Assembly (NCBI RefSeq): GCF_001029435.1
Contig: NZ_LDOV01000031.1
Location: 1 to 64,000, forward strand
Reading direction: 5' to 3'
DNA: 64,000 nt
Source: Photobacterium aphoticum
GTDB lineage: Bacteria; Pseudomonadota; Gammaproteobacteria; Enterobacterales; Vibrionaceae
Positions within the stretch are counted from its first letter, which is position 1. Every line of letters starts with the position of its first letter. The position numbers and the translations under genes are program-made. Of the stretch, positions 1 through 9,706 are shown piece by piece. The notes beneath the pieces were generated by a model. The model worked only from the letters and a program-made list of their open reading frames with translations. It did no database searches and was not told where the DNA came from.

Positions 1-13
1 TGTAGAAAGTGTG

Positions 14-109
14 ACCACAGCACCACAGCACCACAGCACCACAGCACCACAGCACCACAGCACCACAGCACCACAGCACCACAGCACCACAGCACCACAG
101 CACCACAGG
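14..109. repeat. Octamer tandem repeat array, unit ACCACAGC
   Basis: About twelve head-to-tail copies of the 8-base unit ACCACAGC. The copies are essentially identical; the last one, at 102-109, reads ACCACAGG. That variant is the unit (on the opposite strand) of a second array at 11365-11426. Because 8 is not a multiple of 3, a reading frame through the array returns only every 24 bases, and no plausible gene runs through it. Copy number is likely to vary by replication slippage (inference). Confidence 0.95.
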
Positions 110-124
110 TTTTTTCTGCTTTTC

Positions 125-220
125 CTCGGCACTCGCTACTCGCAAACCCGCCACAACACCTCTGCCTTTTCTCGTTCCTCGCAAACTCGGCTCCTCGTCC
201 CTGCTCTTTCTCGACACTCG
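125..220. repeat. Degenerate heptamer repeats, core CTCGNNN
   Basis: Nine CTCG tetramers occur in 96 bases, several exactly seven bases apart (starts at 125, 132, 139; 171, 178; 210, 217). The rest of 110-300 is pyrimidine-rich and shows no gene. The same core, as CTCGAAC or CTCGAAA, appears in two copies each at 31013-31026 and 57653-57666, so this looks like a decayed member of an interspersed family. Confidence 0.55.
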
Positions 221-308
221 CCGGCCCACCTCTTCGCTTCCTTCCCCTGCATATTGTTGTATGTTTGAACAGTCGGTGCCAAATGCATGGAAAATCGCAG
301 AAAAGGCG

Positions 309-336
309 TTGACGTGTTGGTTTAGGGACGTATAAT
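309..336 (+). promoter_or_regulatory. Sigma70 promoter of tRNA-Arg
   Basis: TTGACG at 309-314 and a perfect TATAAT at 331-336 are separated by 16 bases. They are followed by the GC-rich stretch CCGACCCC, the kind of discriminator found at stringently controlled stable-RNA promoters. The mature tRNA begins at 364, leaving a short leader. Confidence 0.8.
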
Positions 337-363
337 CCGACCCCGTAACGTCAGTTACGTGAT

Positions 364-440
364 GCGCCCTTAGCTCAGTTGGATAGAGCACGTGCCTTCT
401 AAGCATGTGGTCGCAGGTTCGAATCCTGCAGGGCGCGCCA
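364..440 (+). tRNA. argU: tRNA-Arg (anticodon UCU)
   Basis: A complete cloverleaf of 77 nt with CCA encoded. The acceptor stem pairs GCGCCCT (364-370) with AGGGCGC (430-436). The D stem is GCTC/GAGC, the anticodon stem CGTGC/GCATG (391-395/403-407) with loop CTTCTAA, and the T stem GCAGG/CCTGC with TTCGAAT loop. The anticodon TCT is at 398-400, so it reads AGA/AGG. It closely resembles E. coli argU. It stands alone, with its own promoter and terminator. Confidence 0.97.
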
Positions 441-448
441 TATTCCAT

Positions 449-477
449 AAAAAAGCCAGCCTCGTGCTGGCTTTTTT
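449..477 (+). terminator. Terminator of tRNA-Arg
   Basis: AAAAGCCAGC (451-460) pairs with GCTGGCTTTT (466-475) around a CTCGT loop and runs into a T tract, directly behind the CCA end. Confidence 0.9.
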
Positions 478-957
478 GTATCTGCATGTTTTGACGCTAT
501 CATTTCTTTCTCTCACCACGCGCCATTTTGTCCGTCCTTTTTTCTGCTTAAATTTCCATCACCCAGTTCGGGCGACTCGTCGCCATTGCGTGAGGTAAAA
601 AACAACAATCGGCAGATTAATACAGCGAATAATTCAGCTCAGGGTCAAAAAATCGTAAAAGGACGCGAATTTTTTAATCTTTACACTTGTAAATGGAATT
701 TTTGCCCCTATCTTGTGTGAAAGGTTTGATTGCGGTACGGCCAGTCTGTCTCGACGGCAGGGCTGATGACCGTTATAATACCGCGTTTTAATTTCTGTCT
801 CGGCAACAAATACGTAGCAAAGAGCAGAAATTATCAGAATTAAGGCGTTATGGTTTTGGCGTGGTAGCCAGCCATAACACGAAAGGATGCCACCGTCAGT
901 ACGACTGATCGGCAACATCACTCAGAGAACACTGAGTAAGTTTTGAGGTTAAATATA
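478..957. other. Intergenic region upstream of tig
   Basis: About 480 bases between the tRNA terminator and tig with no convincing gene. The only clear signal is the candidate tig promoter at 751-779. The remainder is AT-rich leader and spacer in which I see nothing else. Confidence 0.6.
751..779 (+). promoter_or_regulatory. Candidate tig promoter
   Basis: A perfect TATAAT at 774-779 with TCGACG (four of six matches to TTGACA) at 751-756 and a 17-base spacer, about 180 bases before the tig start codon. It would leave a long untranslated leader. Confidence 0.5.
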
Positions 958-2259
958 ATGCAAGTTACCGTTGAAACCACTGAAGGTCTAGAACGCCATC
1001 TAACTATCACAGTTCCAGCTGCAAACATTGAAAACGCTGTAGCTGCTGAGCTGAAGAAAATTGCTAAGAATCGTCGTTTCGATGGTTTCCGTCCAGGTAA
1101 AGCACCGATCAAAATGGTTGCTCGTATGTTTGGCGCATCTGTACGTCAAGACATCCTAGGTGAAGTGATGCAGCGTCACTACATCGAAGCAATCGTAAAA
1201 GAGAAGATCAACCCAGCAGGCGCACCTACTTTCACTCCAGTAGAAATCGCTGAAGGTAAAGACCTAGTTTTCAAAGCATCTTTCGAAGTGTTCCCTGAAA
1301 TCGAGCTGGCTAACCTAGACAAAATCGCTGTTGAGAAACCAGCAGTAGAAGTGAAAGATGCTGACGTTGACGGCATGCTAGACACACTACGTAAGCAGCA
1401 AGCAACTTGGAAAGAAGTTGAAGAAGCTGCAGTTGCAGACAGCCGCGTAACTATCGATTTCACTGGTTCTATCGACGGTGAAGAATTCGAAGGCGGTAAA
1501 GCTGAAGGTTTCGCACTAGCAATGGGCCAGGGTCGTATGATCCCAGGTTTCGAAGACGGTATCGTAGGTAAGAAAGCAGGCGAAGAGTTCACTGTAGAAG
1601 TAACTTTCCCTGAAGAATACCACGCTGAAAACCTAAAAGGTAAAGCAGCTTCTTTCGCTATCAAACTACACAAAGTTGAAGCACAAGAGCTACCTGAGCT
1701 AACTGAAGAGTTCGTTGCTAAGTTCGGTATCGAAGACGGTTCTGTTGAATCTCTGAAAGCTGAAGTACGTAAGAACATGGAGCGTGAGCTGAAGCAAGCT
1801 GTTAAAGGCCGCATCAAAGATCAAGTACTAAACGGCTTGGTTGAGCAGAACGACATCACTGTTCCTGCAGCGCTTATCGAACAAGAAATCAACGTTCTAC
1901 GCCAGCAGGCGACTCAGCGTTTCGGCGGCAACGCTCAGAACGCACCAGAACTTCCACGTGAACTGTTCGAAGAACAAGCTAAGCGTCGCGTAGTTGTTGG
2001 TCTACTTCTAGGTGAAGTGATCAAGTCTGAAGAGCTAAAAGCAGACGAAGAGCGCGTTAAAGCAATCATCGCTGAAATGGCTTCTGCATACGAAGATCCA
2101 ACAGAAGTTATCGCTTACTACGAGAAGAACGAGCAGATGATGAACAACATGCGCAACGTTGCTCTAGAAGAGCAAGCGATTGACGCACTGTTGGCAAAAG
2201 CTCAGGTAACTGAGAAAGAAGTTAGCTTCAACGAGCTAATGAACCAGCCAGCTGCTTAA
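958..2259 (+). CDS. tig: Trigger factor, ribosome-bound chaperone and prolyl isomerase
   Basis: Trigger factor docks at the ribosome exit tunnel and shields and folds nascent chains. The product has 433 residues (E. coli 432). The ribosome-docking signature GFRPGKAP lies at residues 43-50, an FKBP-type prolyl isomerase domain at about 150-245, and the rest forms the helical C-terminal arms. I chose the ATG at 958 ([10 protein letters not shown]), preceded by GAGG, rather than a TTG five codons upstream. Codon use is strongly biased, as expected for an abundant protein. It heads the conserved order tig-clpP-clpX-lon-hupB-ppiD. Confidence 0.98.
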   Translation: MQVTVETTEGLERHLTITVPAANIENAVAAELKKIAKNRRFDGFRPGKAPIKMVARMFGASVRQDILGEVMQRHYIEAIVKEKINPAGAPTFTPVEIAEGKDLVFKASFEVFPEIELANLDKIAVEKPAVEVKDADVDGMLDTLRKQQATWKEVEEAAVADSRVTIDFTGSIDGEEFEGGKAEGFALAMGQGRMIPGFEDGIVGKKAGEEFTVEVTFPEEYHAENLKGKAASFAIKLHKVEAQELPELTEEFVAKFGIEDGSVESLKAEVRKNMERELKQAVKGRIKDQVLNGLVEQNDITVPAALIEQEINVLRQQATQRFGGNAQNAPELPRELFEEQAKRRVVVGLLLGEVIKSEELKADEERVKAIIAEMASAYEDPTEVIAYYEKNEQMMNNMRNVALEEQAIDALLAKAQVTEKEVSFNELMNQPAA

Positions 2260-2366
2260 TTGACTGAAATTACTGCAAAGATTTGACTTTACTTCAAATC
2301 TTCTGCTAACAATGGTCCGTGTGAGAGTAATTTCATTCGGGCCATTTATTTTAGGGAAATAACGTT

Positions 2367-2990
2367 ATGAGCTACCAAGAAAGAAACGCCATGTCGCCAA
2401 TCTTAGATGCGCTGGTTCCTATGGTGGTCGAGCAGACTTCGCGTGGTGAACGTTCTTACGACATCTATTCCCGACTACTAAAAGAGCGTGTGATTTTTCT
2501 GACCGGTCAGGTGGAAGATCATATGGCCAACTTAGTTGTTGCGCAGCTATTGTTCCTTGAATCAGAAAACCCAGACAAGGACATCTTCCTTTACATCAAC
2601 TCTCCGGGCGGTTCTGTAACTGCAGGTATGTCTATCTATGACACCATGCAGTACATCAAGCCAAACGTGAGCACCGTATGTATGGGTCAAGCATGTTCAA
2701 TGGGTGCCTTCCTGCTTGCTGGTGGCGCGAAAGGTAAGCGTTACTGCCTGCCAAACTCTCGCGTGATGATTCACCAGCCACTGGGTGGTTTCCAGGGACA
2801 AGCATCGGATATTCAAATCCATGCTCAAGAAATTTTAACGATCAAGCAACGCCTGAACGGCCTTCTTGCAGAACATACAGGTCAGCCTCTTGAAGTGGTT
2901 GAACGCGACACCGATCGTGATAACTTTATGTCTGCAGAGCAAGCCGTAGAGTACGGTTTGGTCGATGCAGTTTTGAGTCAGCGTAACTAA
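2367..2990 (+). CDS. clpP: ATP-dependent Clp protease proteolytic subunit
   Basis: Serine peptidase that forms the tetradecameric degradation chamber capped by ClpX or ClpA in the cytosol. It has 207 residues; the catalytic triad is Ser111 (ACSMGA), His136 (MIHQP) and Asp185, the same numbers as in E. coli. The first 14 residues, before ALVPMV, correspond to the self-cleaved propeptide. A weak inverted repeat (AATGGTCC / GGGCCATT) lies in the tig-clpP gap. It is followed by clpX after 115 bases. Confidence 0.98.
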   Translation: MSYQERNAMSPILDALVPMVVEQTSRGERSYDIYSRLLKERVIFLTGQVEDHMANLVVAQLLFLESENPDKDIFLYINSPGGSVTAGMSIYDTMQYIKPNVSTVCMGQACSMGAFLLAGGAKGKRYCLPNSRVMIHQPLGGFQGQASDIQIHAQEILTIKQRLNGLLAEHTGQPLEVVERDTDRDNFMSAEQAVEYGLVDAVLSQRN

Positions 2991-3002
2991 TTAGTGTTGT
3001 TG

Positions 3003-3032
3003 CCGTGCTTGGCCAGACCGCGCGAAGCACGG
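3003..3032 (+). other. Stem-loop between clpP and clpX
   Basis: CCGTGCTT (3003-3010) pairs perfectly with AAGCACGG (3025-3032) around a 14-base loop. No T run follows, so it is not a standard terminator. It may stabilise the clpP 3' end or partly uncouple clpX expression (inference). Confidence 0.5.
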
Positions 3033-3105
3033 AGCAAAACAACCTGAGATGTTATACACTCAAAACAAGGCAATGATGGGGTAACACCCGAAAAGAGGTT
3101 AGCGA

Positions 3106-4386
3106 ATGACAGATAAGCGAAAAGAGAGCGGTAGTGGAAAACTGCTGTACTGCTCTTTCTGCGGTAAAAGTCAGCACGAAGTTCGCAAGCTGATTGCAGG
3201 CCCTTCTGTGTATATTTGCGATGAATGTGTTGATTTGTGCAACGACATCATTCGTGAAGAAATCAAAGAAGTAATGCCAAAGCGCGATGGCAGCGAGCTT
3301 CCGACACCACAGCAAATTCGTAAAAACCTGGATGAATACGTTATTGGTCAAAACCATGCGAAGAAAGTGCTAGCGGTAGCGGTATACAACCACTACAAGC
3401 GTCTTCGTAACGGCGATACCAACAGTGAAGGGGTTGAACTGGGCAAGAGTAACATCCTGCTTATCGGCCCAACCGGTAGTGGTAAAACCCTACTGGCTGA
3501 AACACTGGCTCGTATGTTGGATGTTCCATTCACCATGGCCGACGCAACCACGCTAACGGAAGCGGGTTATGTGGGTGAAGATGTGGAAAACATCATCCAG
3601 AAGCTACTGCAGAAATGTGATTATGATGTCGCTAAGGCTGAGCGCGGTATCGTATACATTGATGAAATCGACAAGATCTCTCGTAAATCAGACAACCCAT
3701 CGATCACGCGTGACGTGTCCGGTGAAGGTGTACAGCAGGCCTTGCTGAAACTGATTGAAGGGACCGTGGCGTCGGTACCACCTCAAGGTGGCCGTAAGCA
3801 CCCGCAGCAGGAATTCCTGCAGGTTGATACATCGAAGATCCTCTTCATCTGTGGTGGCGCATTTGCTGGCCTGGATAAAGTGGTTGATCAGCGTGTGGCA
3901 ACCGGTACCGGTATCGGCTTTGGTGCGGATGTGCGTTCTAAAGATCAATCACGTACGTTGAGCGATCTGTTCGAGCAGGTGGAACCGGAAGACTTGGTCA
4001 AGTACGGCTTGATCCCTGAGTTCATTGGTCGTCTGCCTGTGACAGCGATCCTGAACGAACTGGACGAGGATGCCCTTGTTCAGATCCTGCGTGAGCCGAA
4101 AAACGCACTGACGAAGCAATATGCCGCGTTGCTTGAGCTTGAAAACGTTGAGCTTGAGTTCCGTGATGACGCCCTTGTGGCGATTGCGCGTAAAGCAATG
4201 GAACGTAAAACAGGTGCCCGTGGCCTACGTTCTATAGTGGAAGCTGTGTTGCTGGATACTATGTACGAACTGCCATCGGCAGAAGGTGTCAGCAAGGTTG
4301 TGATTGATGAATCAGTGATTAAAGGCGAATCGGAGCCACTACTGATTTACGCAAACACCGAAAACCAAGCAGCAGGTGCTGAGTAA
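3106..4386 (+). CDS. clpX: ClpX, AAA+ unfoldase of the ClpXP protease
   Basis: Hexameric unfoldase that recognises ssrA and other degrons and feeds ClpP. It has 426 residues. An N-terminal zinc-binding domain has Cys16, Cys19, Cys38 and Cys41. Walker A GPTGSGKT is at 121-128, the pore loop GYVG at 154-157 and Walker B (VYIDEID) near 183-189. A GIGFG sequence near residue 268 matches the IGF loop that docks on ClpP. The ATG at 3106 follows GAGG. A strong terminator follows. Confidence 0.98.
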   Translation: MTDKRKESGSGKLLYCSFCGKSQHEVRKLIAGPSVYICDECVDLCNDIIREEIKEVMPKRDGSELPTPQQIRKNLDEYVIGQNHAKKVLAVAVYNHYKRLRNGDTNSEGVELGKSNILLIGPTGSGKTLLAETLARMLDVPFTMADATTLTEAGYVGEDVENIIQKLLQKCDYDVAKAERGIVYIDEIDKISRKSDNPSITRDVSGEGVQQALLKLIEGTVASVPPQGGRKHPQQEFLQVDTSKILFICGGAFAGLDKVVDQRVATGTGIGFGADVRSKDQSRTLSDLFEQVEPEDLVKYGLIPEFIGRLPVTAILNELDEDALVQILREPKNALTKQYAALLELENVELEFRDDALVAIARKAMERKTGARGLRSIVEAVLLDTMYELPSAEGVSKVVIDESVIKGESEPLLIYANTENQAAGAE

Positions 4387-4404
4387 TTTCTGCTCATAAC
4401 GTGC

Positions 4405-4436
4405 AAAAAAAAGGAGGCTTATGCCTCCTTTTTTAT
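4405..4436 (+). terminator. Terminator downstream of clpX
   Basis: AAGGAGGC (4411-4418) and GCCTCCTT (4423-4430) form a stem with a TTAT loop, flanked by A and T runs. It separates clpPX from the lon promoter. Confidence 0.9.
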
Positions 4437-4453
4437 TTTCTGTTAGCTATCCC

Positions 4454-4481
4454 GTTGAATCTTGCGCCCTTGCCCCCATAT
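4454..4481 (+). promoter_or_regulatory. Sigma32 (heat-shock) promoter of lon
   Basis: GTTGAAT at 4454-4460 and CCCCATAT at 4474-4481 with a 13-base spacer match the sigma32 consensus CTTGAAA / CCCCATNT. The site is about 36 bases before the lon start and resembles the known E. coli lon heat-shock promoter. Confidence 0.85.
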
Positions 4482-4516
4482 ACTCAATAAAGAGATTGAA
4501 CGGAAGAGAGAATAAT

Positions 4517-6889
4517 ATGAACCTGGAGCGTTCGGAACGCCTTGAGATCCCCGTTCTACCACTGCGAGATGTGGTGGTCTACCCGCACATGGTTATTCCA
4601 TTGTTTGTAGGCCGGGATAAGTCAATTCGCTGCCTTGAAGCCGCGATGGATGACAACAAACAAATTTTGTTGGTGGCGCAAAAAGAAGCCGCGACCGACG
4701 AGCCTTCTATCCACGATTTGTACAATGTCGGTACTGTAGCGACCATTTTGCAATTGTTGAAACTGCCAGACGGTACGGTAAAAGTACTGGTTGAAGGTCA
4801 GCAGCGTGCCAAAGTGGACAACCTGCGTGATGACGAATTCTTCAGTGCCGAAGCCGAGTTCCTGGTCACTGAAGAGATGGATGAGCGTGAGCAAGAAGTC
4901 CTGGTACGTACGGCGATCAACCAGTTTGAAGGCTTTATCAAACTGAATAAGAAGATCCCGCCGGAAGTACTGACGTCACTTAATGGCATCGACGAAGCCG
5001 CGCGCTTAGCGGATACCATTGCGGCGCACATGCCATTGAAACTGGCTGACAAACAGAAAGTACTGGAAATTGTCGATGTGACGGAACGTTTAGAGTTCCT
5101 GATGGCGATGATGGAATCTGAAATTGACTTGCTACAGGTGGAAAAACGCATCCGTGGCCGTGTCAAAAAGCAGATGGAAAAGAGCCAGCGCGAGTATTAC
5201 CTTAACGAGCAGATGAAAGCGATCCAGAAAGAACTGGGTGAGCTGGATGATGCGCCGGATGAATTCGAGTCTTTGAAGATCAAGATCGAAGAATCAAAAA
5301 TGCCGGCCGAAGCACGTGAGAAAACTGAGCAAGAACTGCAAAAGCTGAAGATGATGTCTCCGATGTCAGCAGAAGCCACCGTGGTTCGCGGCTACATTGA
5401 TTGGATGCTGAGCGTGCCATGGCACAAGCGTTCAAAAGTGAAAAAGAATCTGGCGAAAGCCGAAGAAGTGCTGAATGCGGATCACTACGGTCTGGATCGT
5501 GTGAAAGAACGCATTCTTGAGTACTTAGCGGTACAAAGCCGAGTGAACAAGCTCAAAGGCCCGATTCTATGCCTTGTGGGTCCTCCGGGCGTGGGTAAAA
5601 CCTCTCTCGGTCAGTCCATCGCAGCGGCGACAGGGCGTAAGTACGTCCGTATGGCGCTGGGTGGTGTGCGTGATGAAGCGGAAATCCGTGGTCACCGCCG
5701 TACCTACATCGGTTCGATGCCGGGTAAGCTGATCCAGAAGATGGCAAAAGTGGAAGTGAAGAACCCACTGTTCCTGTTGGATGAAATCGACAAGATGTCT
5801 TCTGACATGCGTGGCGATCCGGCTTCAGCCCTGCTAGAGGTGTTGGATCCTGAGCAGAACAGCGCGTTCAACGATCACTACCTGGAAGTGGATTACGACC
5901 TGTCTGACGTGATGTTTGTGGCGACGTCGAACTCCATGAACATTCCGGGTCCGCTGCTTGATCGTATGGAAGTGATCCGTTTGTCGGGTTACACCGAAGA
6001 CGAGAAACTGAACATTGCCAAGCGTCACTTGCTGGGCAAGCAAATTCAGCGTAACGGTCTGAAGCCAAACGAAATTGAAGTGGATGACTCTGCACTGCTG
6101 GGCATCATTCGTTACTACACCCGTGAAGCGGGCGTACGTAGCCTTGAGCGTGAAGTGTCGAAACTGTGCCGTAAAGCGGTGAAAGAAATTCTGCTTAACC
6201 CAACCACCAAGAAAGTGGTGATCAATCAGGACAACCTGAAAGAATACCTGGGTGTGCAGCGCTTTGATTACGGTAAAGCAGAAGACAGCAACCGCATTGG
6301 TCAGGTTGTGGGTCTGGCATGGACAGAAGTGGGCGGCGATCTGCTGACCATTGAAACTGAATCGATGCCGGGCAAAGGCAAACTGACGTACACCGGTTCG
6401 CTGGGCGATGTAATGCAGGAGTCGATTCAGGCGGCAATGACGGTCGTACGTACACGTGCAGAGCGTCTGGGTATCGCACCTGACTTCTACGAAAAACGTG
6501 ATATTCACGTACACGTACCGGAAGGGGCGACGCCGAAGGATGGTCCAAGTGCGGGTATCGCTATGTGTACCGCGCTGGTTTCTAGCCTGACAGGTAACCC
6601 TGTGCGTGCTGATGTGGCCATGACCGGTGAAATTACCTTGCGTGGTGAAGTGTTGCCAATCGGTGGTTTGAAAGAGAAACTGCTGGCTGCACACCGTGGT
6701 GGTATCAAAACGGTACTGATCCCGAAAGAAAATGAGCGTGATCTGGAAGAGATCCCAGATAACGTGATTGCTGATTTGGAAGTGTGTCCAGTCCGTTGGA
6801 TTGATGAAGTGCTCACCATTGCACTGCAGAATAATCCAACAGGTATTGAACTGGTCAACACCCAAAACAGTGATATGCAGCAAAGTTAA
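4517..6889 (+). CDS. lon: Lon protease, ATP-dependent serine peptidase
   Basis: Homo-hexameric AAA+ protease that degrades misfolded and regulatory proteins. It has 790 residues (E. coli 784). The N-terminal substrate-binding domain covers about 1-300. Walker A GPPGVGKT is at 355-362. The peptidase domain has the Ser678 (KDGPSAG) and Lys721 (GGLKEKL) dyad. I placed the start at the ATG at 4517 (MNLERSE), because an upstream in-frame extension would run through the clpX terminator and the heat-shock promoter. Confidence 0.98.
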   Translation: MNLERSERLEIPVLPLRDVVVYPHMVIPLFVGRDKSIRCLEAAMDDNKQILLVAQKEAATDEPSIHDLYNVGTVATILQLLKLPDGTVKVLVEGQQRAKVDNLRDDEFFSAEAEFLVTEEMDEREQEVLVRTAINQFEGFIKLNKKIPPEVLTSLNGIDEAARLADTIAAHMPLKLADKQKVLEIVDVTERLEFLMAMMESEIDLLQVEKRIRGRVKKQMEKSQREYYLNEQMKAIQKELGELDDAPDEFESLKIKIEESKMPAEAREKTEQELQKLKMMSPMSAEATVVRGYIDWMLSVPWHKRSKVKKNLAKAEEVLNADHYGLDRVKERILEYLAVQSRVNKLKGPILCLVGPPGVGKTSLGQSIAAATGRKYVRMALGGVRDEAEIRGHRRTYIGSMPGKLIQKMAKVEVKNPLFLLDEIDKMSSDMRGDPASALLEVLDPEQNSAFNDHYLEVDYDLSDVMFVATSNSMNIPGPLLDRMEVIRLSGYTEDEKLNIAKRHLLGKQIQRNGLKPNEIEVDDSALLGIIRYYTREAGVRSLEREVSKLCRKAVKEILLNPTTKKVVINQDNLKEYLGVQRFDYGKAEDSNRIGQVVGLAWTEVGGDLLTIETESMPGKGKLTYTGSLGDVMQESIQAAMTVVRTRAERLGIAPDFYEKRDIHVHVPEGATPKDGPSAGIAMCTALVSSLTGNPVRADVAMTGEITLRGEVLPIGGLKEKLLAAHRGGIKTVLIPKENERDLEEIPDNVIADLEVCPVRWIDEVLTIALQNNPTGIELVNTQNSDMQQS

Positions 6890-6894
6890 AGTAT

Positions 6895-6937
6895 GAAAAA
6901 ACGCTTTCAGGGACAAAATCCTTGTCAGCGTTTTTTT
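6895..6937 (+). terminator. Terminator downstream of lon
   Basis: Interrupted stem: AACGCT pairs with AGCGTT and GGACAA with an inner CTTGTC, ending in seven Ts. Confidence 0.8.
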
Positions 6938-7110
6938 GTGTCGTTATAAGTGGGTCTAATTTGCCGTTAGCTCAATAATATCAACGCTTCCCCGTATCAG
7001 GGCGCAGTGTGCTGATAGAATTAGGCCTGATATATTTTTGTGTTCGTTGGACTGGGTCATAGCAGTGAAAATGACGGCCAACGAATGGCGTTCATAGAGA
7101 GGATGAGACC

Positions 7111-7383
7111 GTGAACAAAACTCAATTAGTTGATAAAATTGCTGAGAATGCCGATATTTCAAAAGCGTCTGCAGGACGTGCTTTAGATGCATTCATCGAA
7201 GCCGTGTCAGATAGCTTGAAGGCAGGTGATTCAGTCGCACTTGTTGGCTTTGGTACGTTCTCTGTACGTGAGCGTGCGGCTCGCACAGGCCGTAACCCAC
7301 AGACAGGCGCTGAGATTCAGATCGCAGCGGCGAAAGTACCTGGCTTTAAAGCGGGTAAAGCACTGAAAGATTCGGTAAACTAA
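7111..7383 (+). CDS. hupB: Histone-like DNA-binding protein HU-beta
   Basis: Small nucleoid protein that bends and compacts DNA as a dimer. It has 90 residues, the family's normal length. The DNA-wrapping arm carries RNPQTG at 61-66 with the intercalating proline at 63. The start codon is GTG at 7111, preceded by GAGAGGATGAG. Its position right after lon is conserved among enterobacteria and vibrios. A rho-independent terminator follows. Confidence 0.97.
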   Translation: MNKTQLVDKIAENADISKASAGRALDAFIEAVSDSLKAGDSVALVGFGTFSVRERAARTGRNPQTGAEIQIAAAKVPGFKAGKALKDSVN

Positions 7384-7457
7384 CCGTTGGGCATTGCCCG
7401 CCAGTTTGTGTGAACAAACAAGCATTCCGGTTGTCCTAACAGCGACTTGGATTGAAC

Positions 7458-7488
7458 AAAGGGCGCATCCTGGAGATGCGCTTTTTTT
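7458..7488 (+). terminator. Terminator downstream of hupB
   Basis: GCGCATC (7463-7469) pairs with GATGCGC (7475-7481), followed by a run of seven Ts. Confidence 0.85.
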
Positions 7489-7639
7489 ACTTTGCATTCG
7501 TGTGAATTGTGACGCTAAGACGTTGTAATCACATTGAAGCCAAGCTGAATATTCTCGGCATGATGTGCCGAAAAACGCATTAGAACCGTGAGCTTGGTAT
7601 TACCACGCCAGATCGAATCAGTAGGAGATACGGCAAATT

Positions 7640-9532
7640 ATGATGGAGCGTATGCGCGAAGGCGCAAGCAGCATTTGGGTCAAGATCATTCTTGGCTTAA
7701 TTATACTTTCTTTTGTTTTTGCTGGTGTGGGCGGCTACCTTGCAGGTAGTGGTCAGCAAGTGGCGGCAAAGGTCGATAGTCATGAAATCACTCAGCGTGA
7801 ATTTGACATGGCTTACCAGAACGAACGTAACCGCATGCAAGCACAGTTGGGTGAGTCTTTCTCAACCCTGATGGGTGATCCGGCTTATGTGCAGCAGTTC
7901 AAGCGTAGCGTGTTGGATCGTATGGTCAATGACCTGTTGATCGAACAGCGTGCTAACGATTTGGGTCTGCGTATCAGCGATGAGCAAATTCGTGCAACGA
8001 TTTTGTCGATGCCTGAATTCCAGCGTGACGGTAAGTTTGATAACGAACAGTACAATGCATTGCTACGTCGTGCAGGCCTGACGCCTGACATGTTTGCAGA
8101 ATCAATGCGTACAGACATGCTGCGTCAGCAGTTCCTGTCAGCGATTCAGGGTTCAGACTTTGCATTGGCAAACGAACTGACTGCATTGACGAAGCTTGAG
8201 CAGCAGCAACGTGAAATTCGTACGCTGTCTTTGGATCTCGCGACATTTACCCAAAATGCGCAAGTGACCGACGAAGAAGCGAAAGCGTTCTACGAAAAGA
8301 ACCCGCAGCTTTACACGCGTCCTGAGCAGGTTGTTGTTTCTTACGTTGAATTGTCTGGCGACAAGTTGAAAGAGACCCTGTCTGTTTCTGATGCTGACGT
8401 GAAAGCGTACTACGACGAGAATCCAGCGAAGTTTGGCTCTGCCGAGCAGCGCCAGGTGAGCCACATTCTGGTTGAAGGCAAGAGCGACGAGTCTAAAGCG
8501 AAGGCAGAAGCGATTCTGGCGAAGCTGAATGACGGTGCGGATTTTGCTGCACTGGCGAAAACAGACTCTGACGACACGTTCAGCGGCAAAGAAGGCGGTA
8601 AGCTGGATTGGTTTGAGCGTGGCGTGATGGATCCTGCGTTTGAAGAGGCAGCATTTGCTTTGAACAAAGGCCAGATCTCTGGTGTCGTAGAATCTGATTT
8701 TGGTTACCACATCATCAAGCTTGATGATATTAAGCCATCAAAAGTGAAGCCATTTGCGGATGTACGTGACGACATCATTGCTGAACTGCGTGAGCAGCGT
8801 GCAGCAACGGCGTTTTACGACAAGCAGACCGAGCTAGCAGAGAAAGCGTTTGAAGTACCAGGCACGCTGCAAGATGCGGCAGAGGCGATTGGTGAAACAG
8901 TACATACCACTGACTTTATCTCTGAAGCGGATGCACCTGAACTACTTCGTACGCCTGCAGTGATGGATGCGCTTTCTAGCTCAATCGTGCGTGATGACGG
9001 CGAAAACTCAGATGTGATCGAAGTGGGTCCTGAGCATGTTGTTGTGGTACGTGTTGATGACAGCCGTCCTGAAGTGGTACTGCCATTTGATGAAGTGTCA
9101 GCGCAAGTTAAGCAACAGTTAGCAATGCAAAAAGGCGAAGCGGCAGCACAGGCGAAAGCGGATGAGATCATCGCTGAGCTACGCAAAGGCAACACGGACA
9201 TCCTGACTGCAGAAGGTCTAAGCTTCTCTGCACCTGAAACCATTGCGCGTATTGGCTCTGATCGTATGATCGCACAAGAAGCCTTCAGCATGGCGAAACC
9301 AGACGCCGATAAAGCGGTGTACGGTGTAACACGTGATGCAGCAGGTAACGTGATGATCATTGCGCTGGATAAAGTGATTGATGCGAACGTGACAGACGTT
9401 GCACCAAACAGCCAGCTTGCGATGCAGCTAGCGCAGATGTATGCCCAGCAAGATGTGATGGCAACACTGCAAGTGCTACGTGACACCGCAGAAGTGTCAT
9501 ACCCAGCAGAAGAAGACGAAGCTGCAAATTAA
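7640..9532 (+). CDS. ppiD: Periplasmic SurA/PpiD-type folding chaperone PpiD
   Basis: Inner-membrane-anchored chaperone that associates with the Sec translocon and helps proteins entering the periplasm. It has 630 residues (E. coli 623). A single N-terminal membrane anchor spans about 13-33, a SurA_N-like region follows, and one parvulin domain covers about 268-358, containing the HILV and GYHIIKLDD segments. Two adjacent ATGs begin the frame; the first is used, as in E. coli. The gene sits alone between terminators. Confidence 0.95.
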   Translation: MMERMREGASSIWVKIILGLIILSFVFAGVGGYLAGSGQQVAAKVDSHEITQREFDMAYQNERNRMQAQLGESFSTLMGDPAYVQQFKRSVLDRMVNDLLIEQRANDLGLRISDEQIRATILSMPEFQRDGKFDNEQYNALLRRAGLTPDMFAESMRTDMLRQQFLSAIQGSDFALANELTALTKLEQQQREIRTLSLDLATFTQNAQVTDEEAKAFYEKNPQLYTRPEQVVVSYVELSGDKLKETLSVSDADVKAYYDENPAKFGSAEQRQVSHILVEGKSDESKAKAEAILAKLNDGADFAALAKTDSDDTFSGKEGGKLDWFERGVMDPAFEEAAFALNKGQISGVVESDFGYHIIKLDDIKPSKVKPFADVRDDIIAELREQRAATAFYDKQTELAEKAFEVPGTLQDAAEAIGETVHTTDFISEADAPELLRTPAVMDALSSSIVRDDGENSDVIEVGPEHVVVVRVDDSRPEVVLPFDEVSAQVKQQLAMQKGEAAAQAKADEIIAELRKGNTDILTAEGLSFSAPETIARIGSDRMIAQEAFSMAKPDADKAVYGVTRDAAGNVMIIALDKVIDANVTDVAPNSQLAMQLAQMYAQQDVMATLQVLRDTAEVSYPAEEDEAAN

Positions 9533-9549
9533 TTTGTAACTTATACGTT

Positions 9550-9586
9550 TATAGACGGGCCGCCTTGTGCGGCCCGTCTTTTTTTG
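9550..9586 (+). terminator. Terminator downstream of ppiD
   Basis: An 11-base-pair GC-rich stem (9553-9563 with 9569-9579) with a CTTGT loop and a T7 tail. Confidence 0.92.
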
Positions 9587-9706
9587 TGCCTTTCATCCGT
9601 GCAAGCGCTTTACTCTCTGTGCTCATTCCTTCAGCGTATGGGTGATCTGTGCGGTTTTGCATAATGCACCCGTGCAGACCTTCGATTTGATTATAAGGAC
9701 GAACAG

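Noticed and set aside
14..109. CRISPR array
   Set aside because: The repeats are 8 bases long, contiguous and have no spacers; no cas genes are present.
11..268. Open frame of 85 codons through the octamer repeat
   Set aside because: It is produced by the repeat having no stops in this frame; no ribosome site, no similarity, and the sequence is low complexity.
5834..6916. 360-codon minus-strand frame opposite lon
   Set aside because: Shadow of lon caused by codon bias; no start signal and a His/Thr/Phe-rich meaningless sequence.
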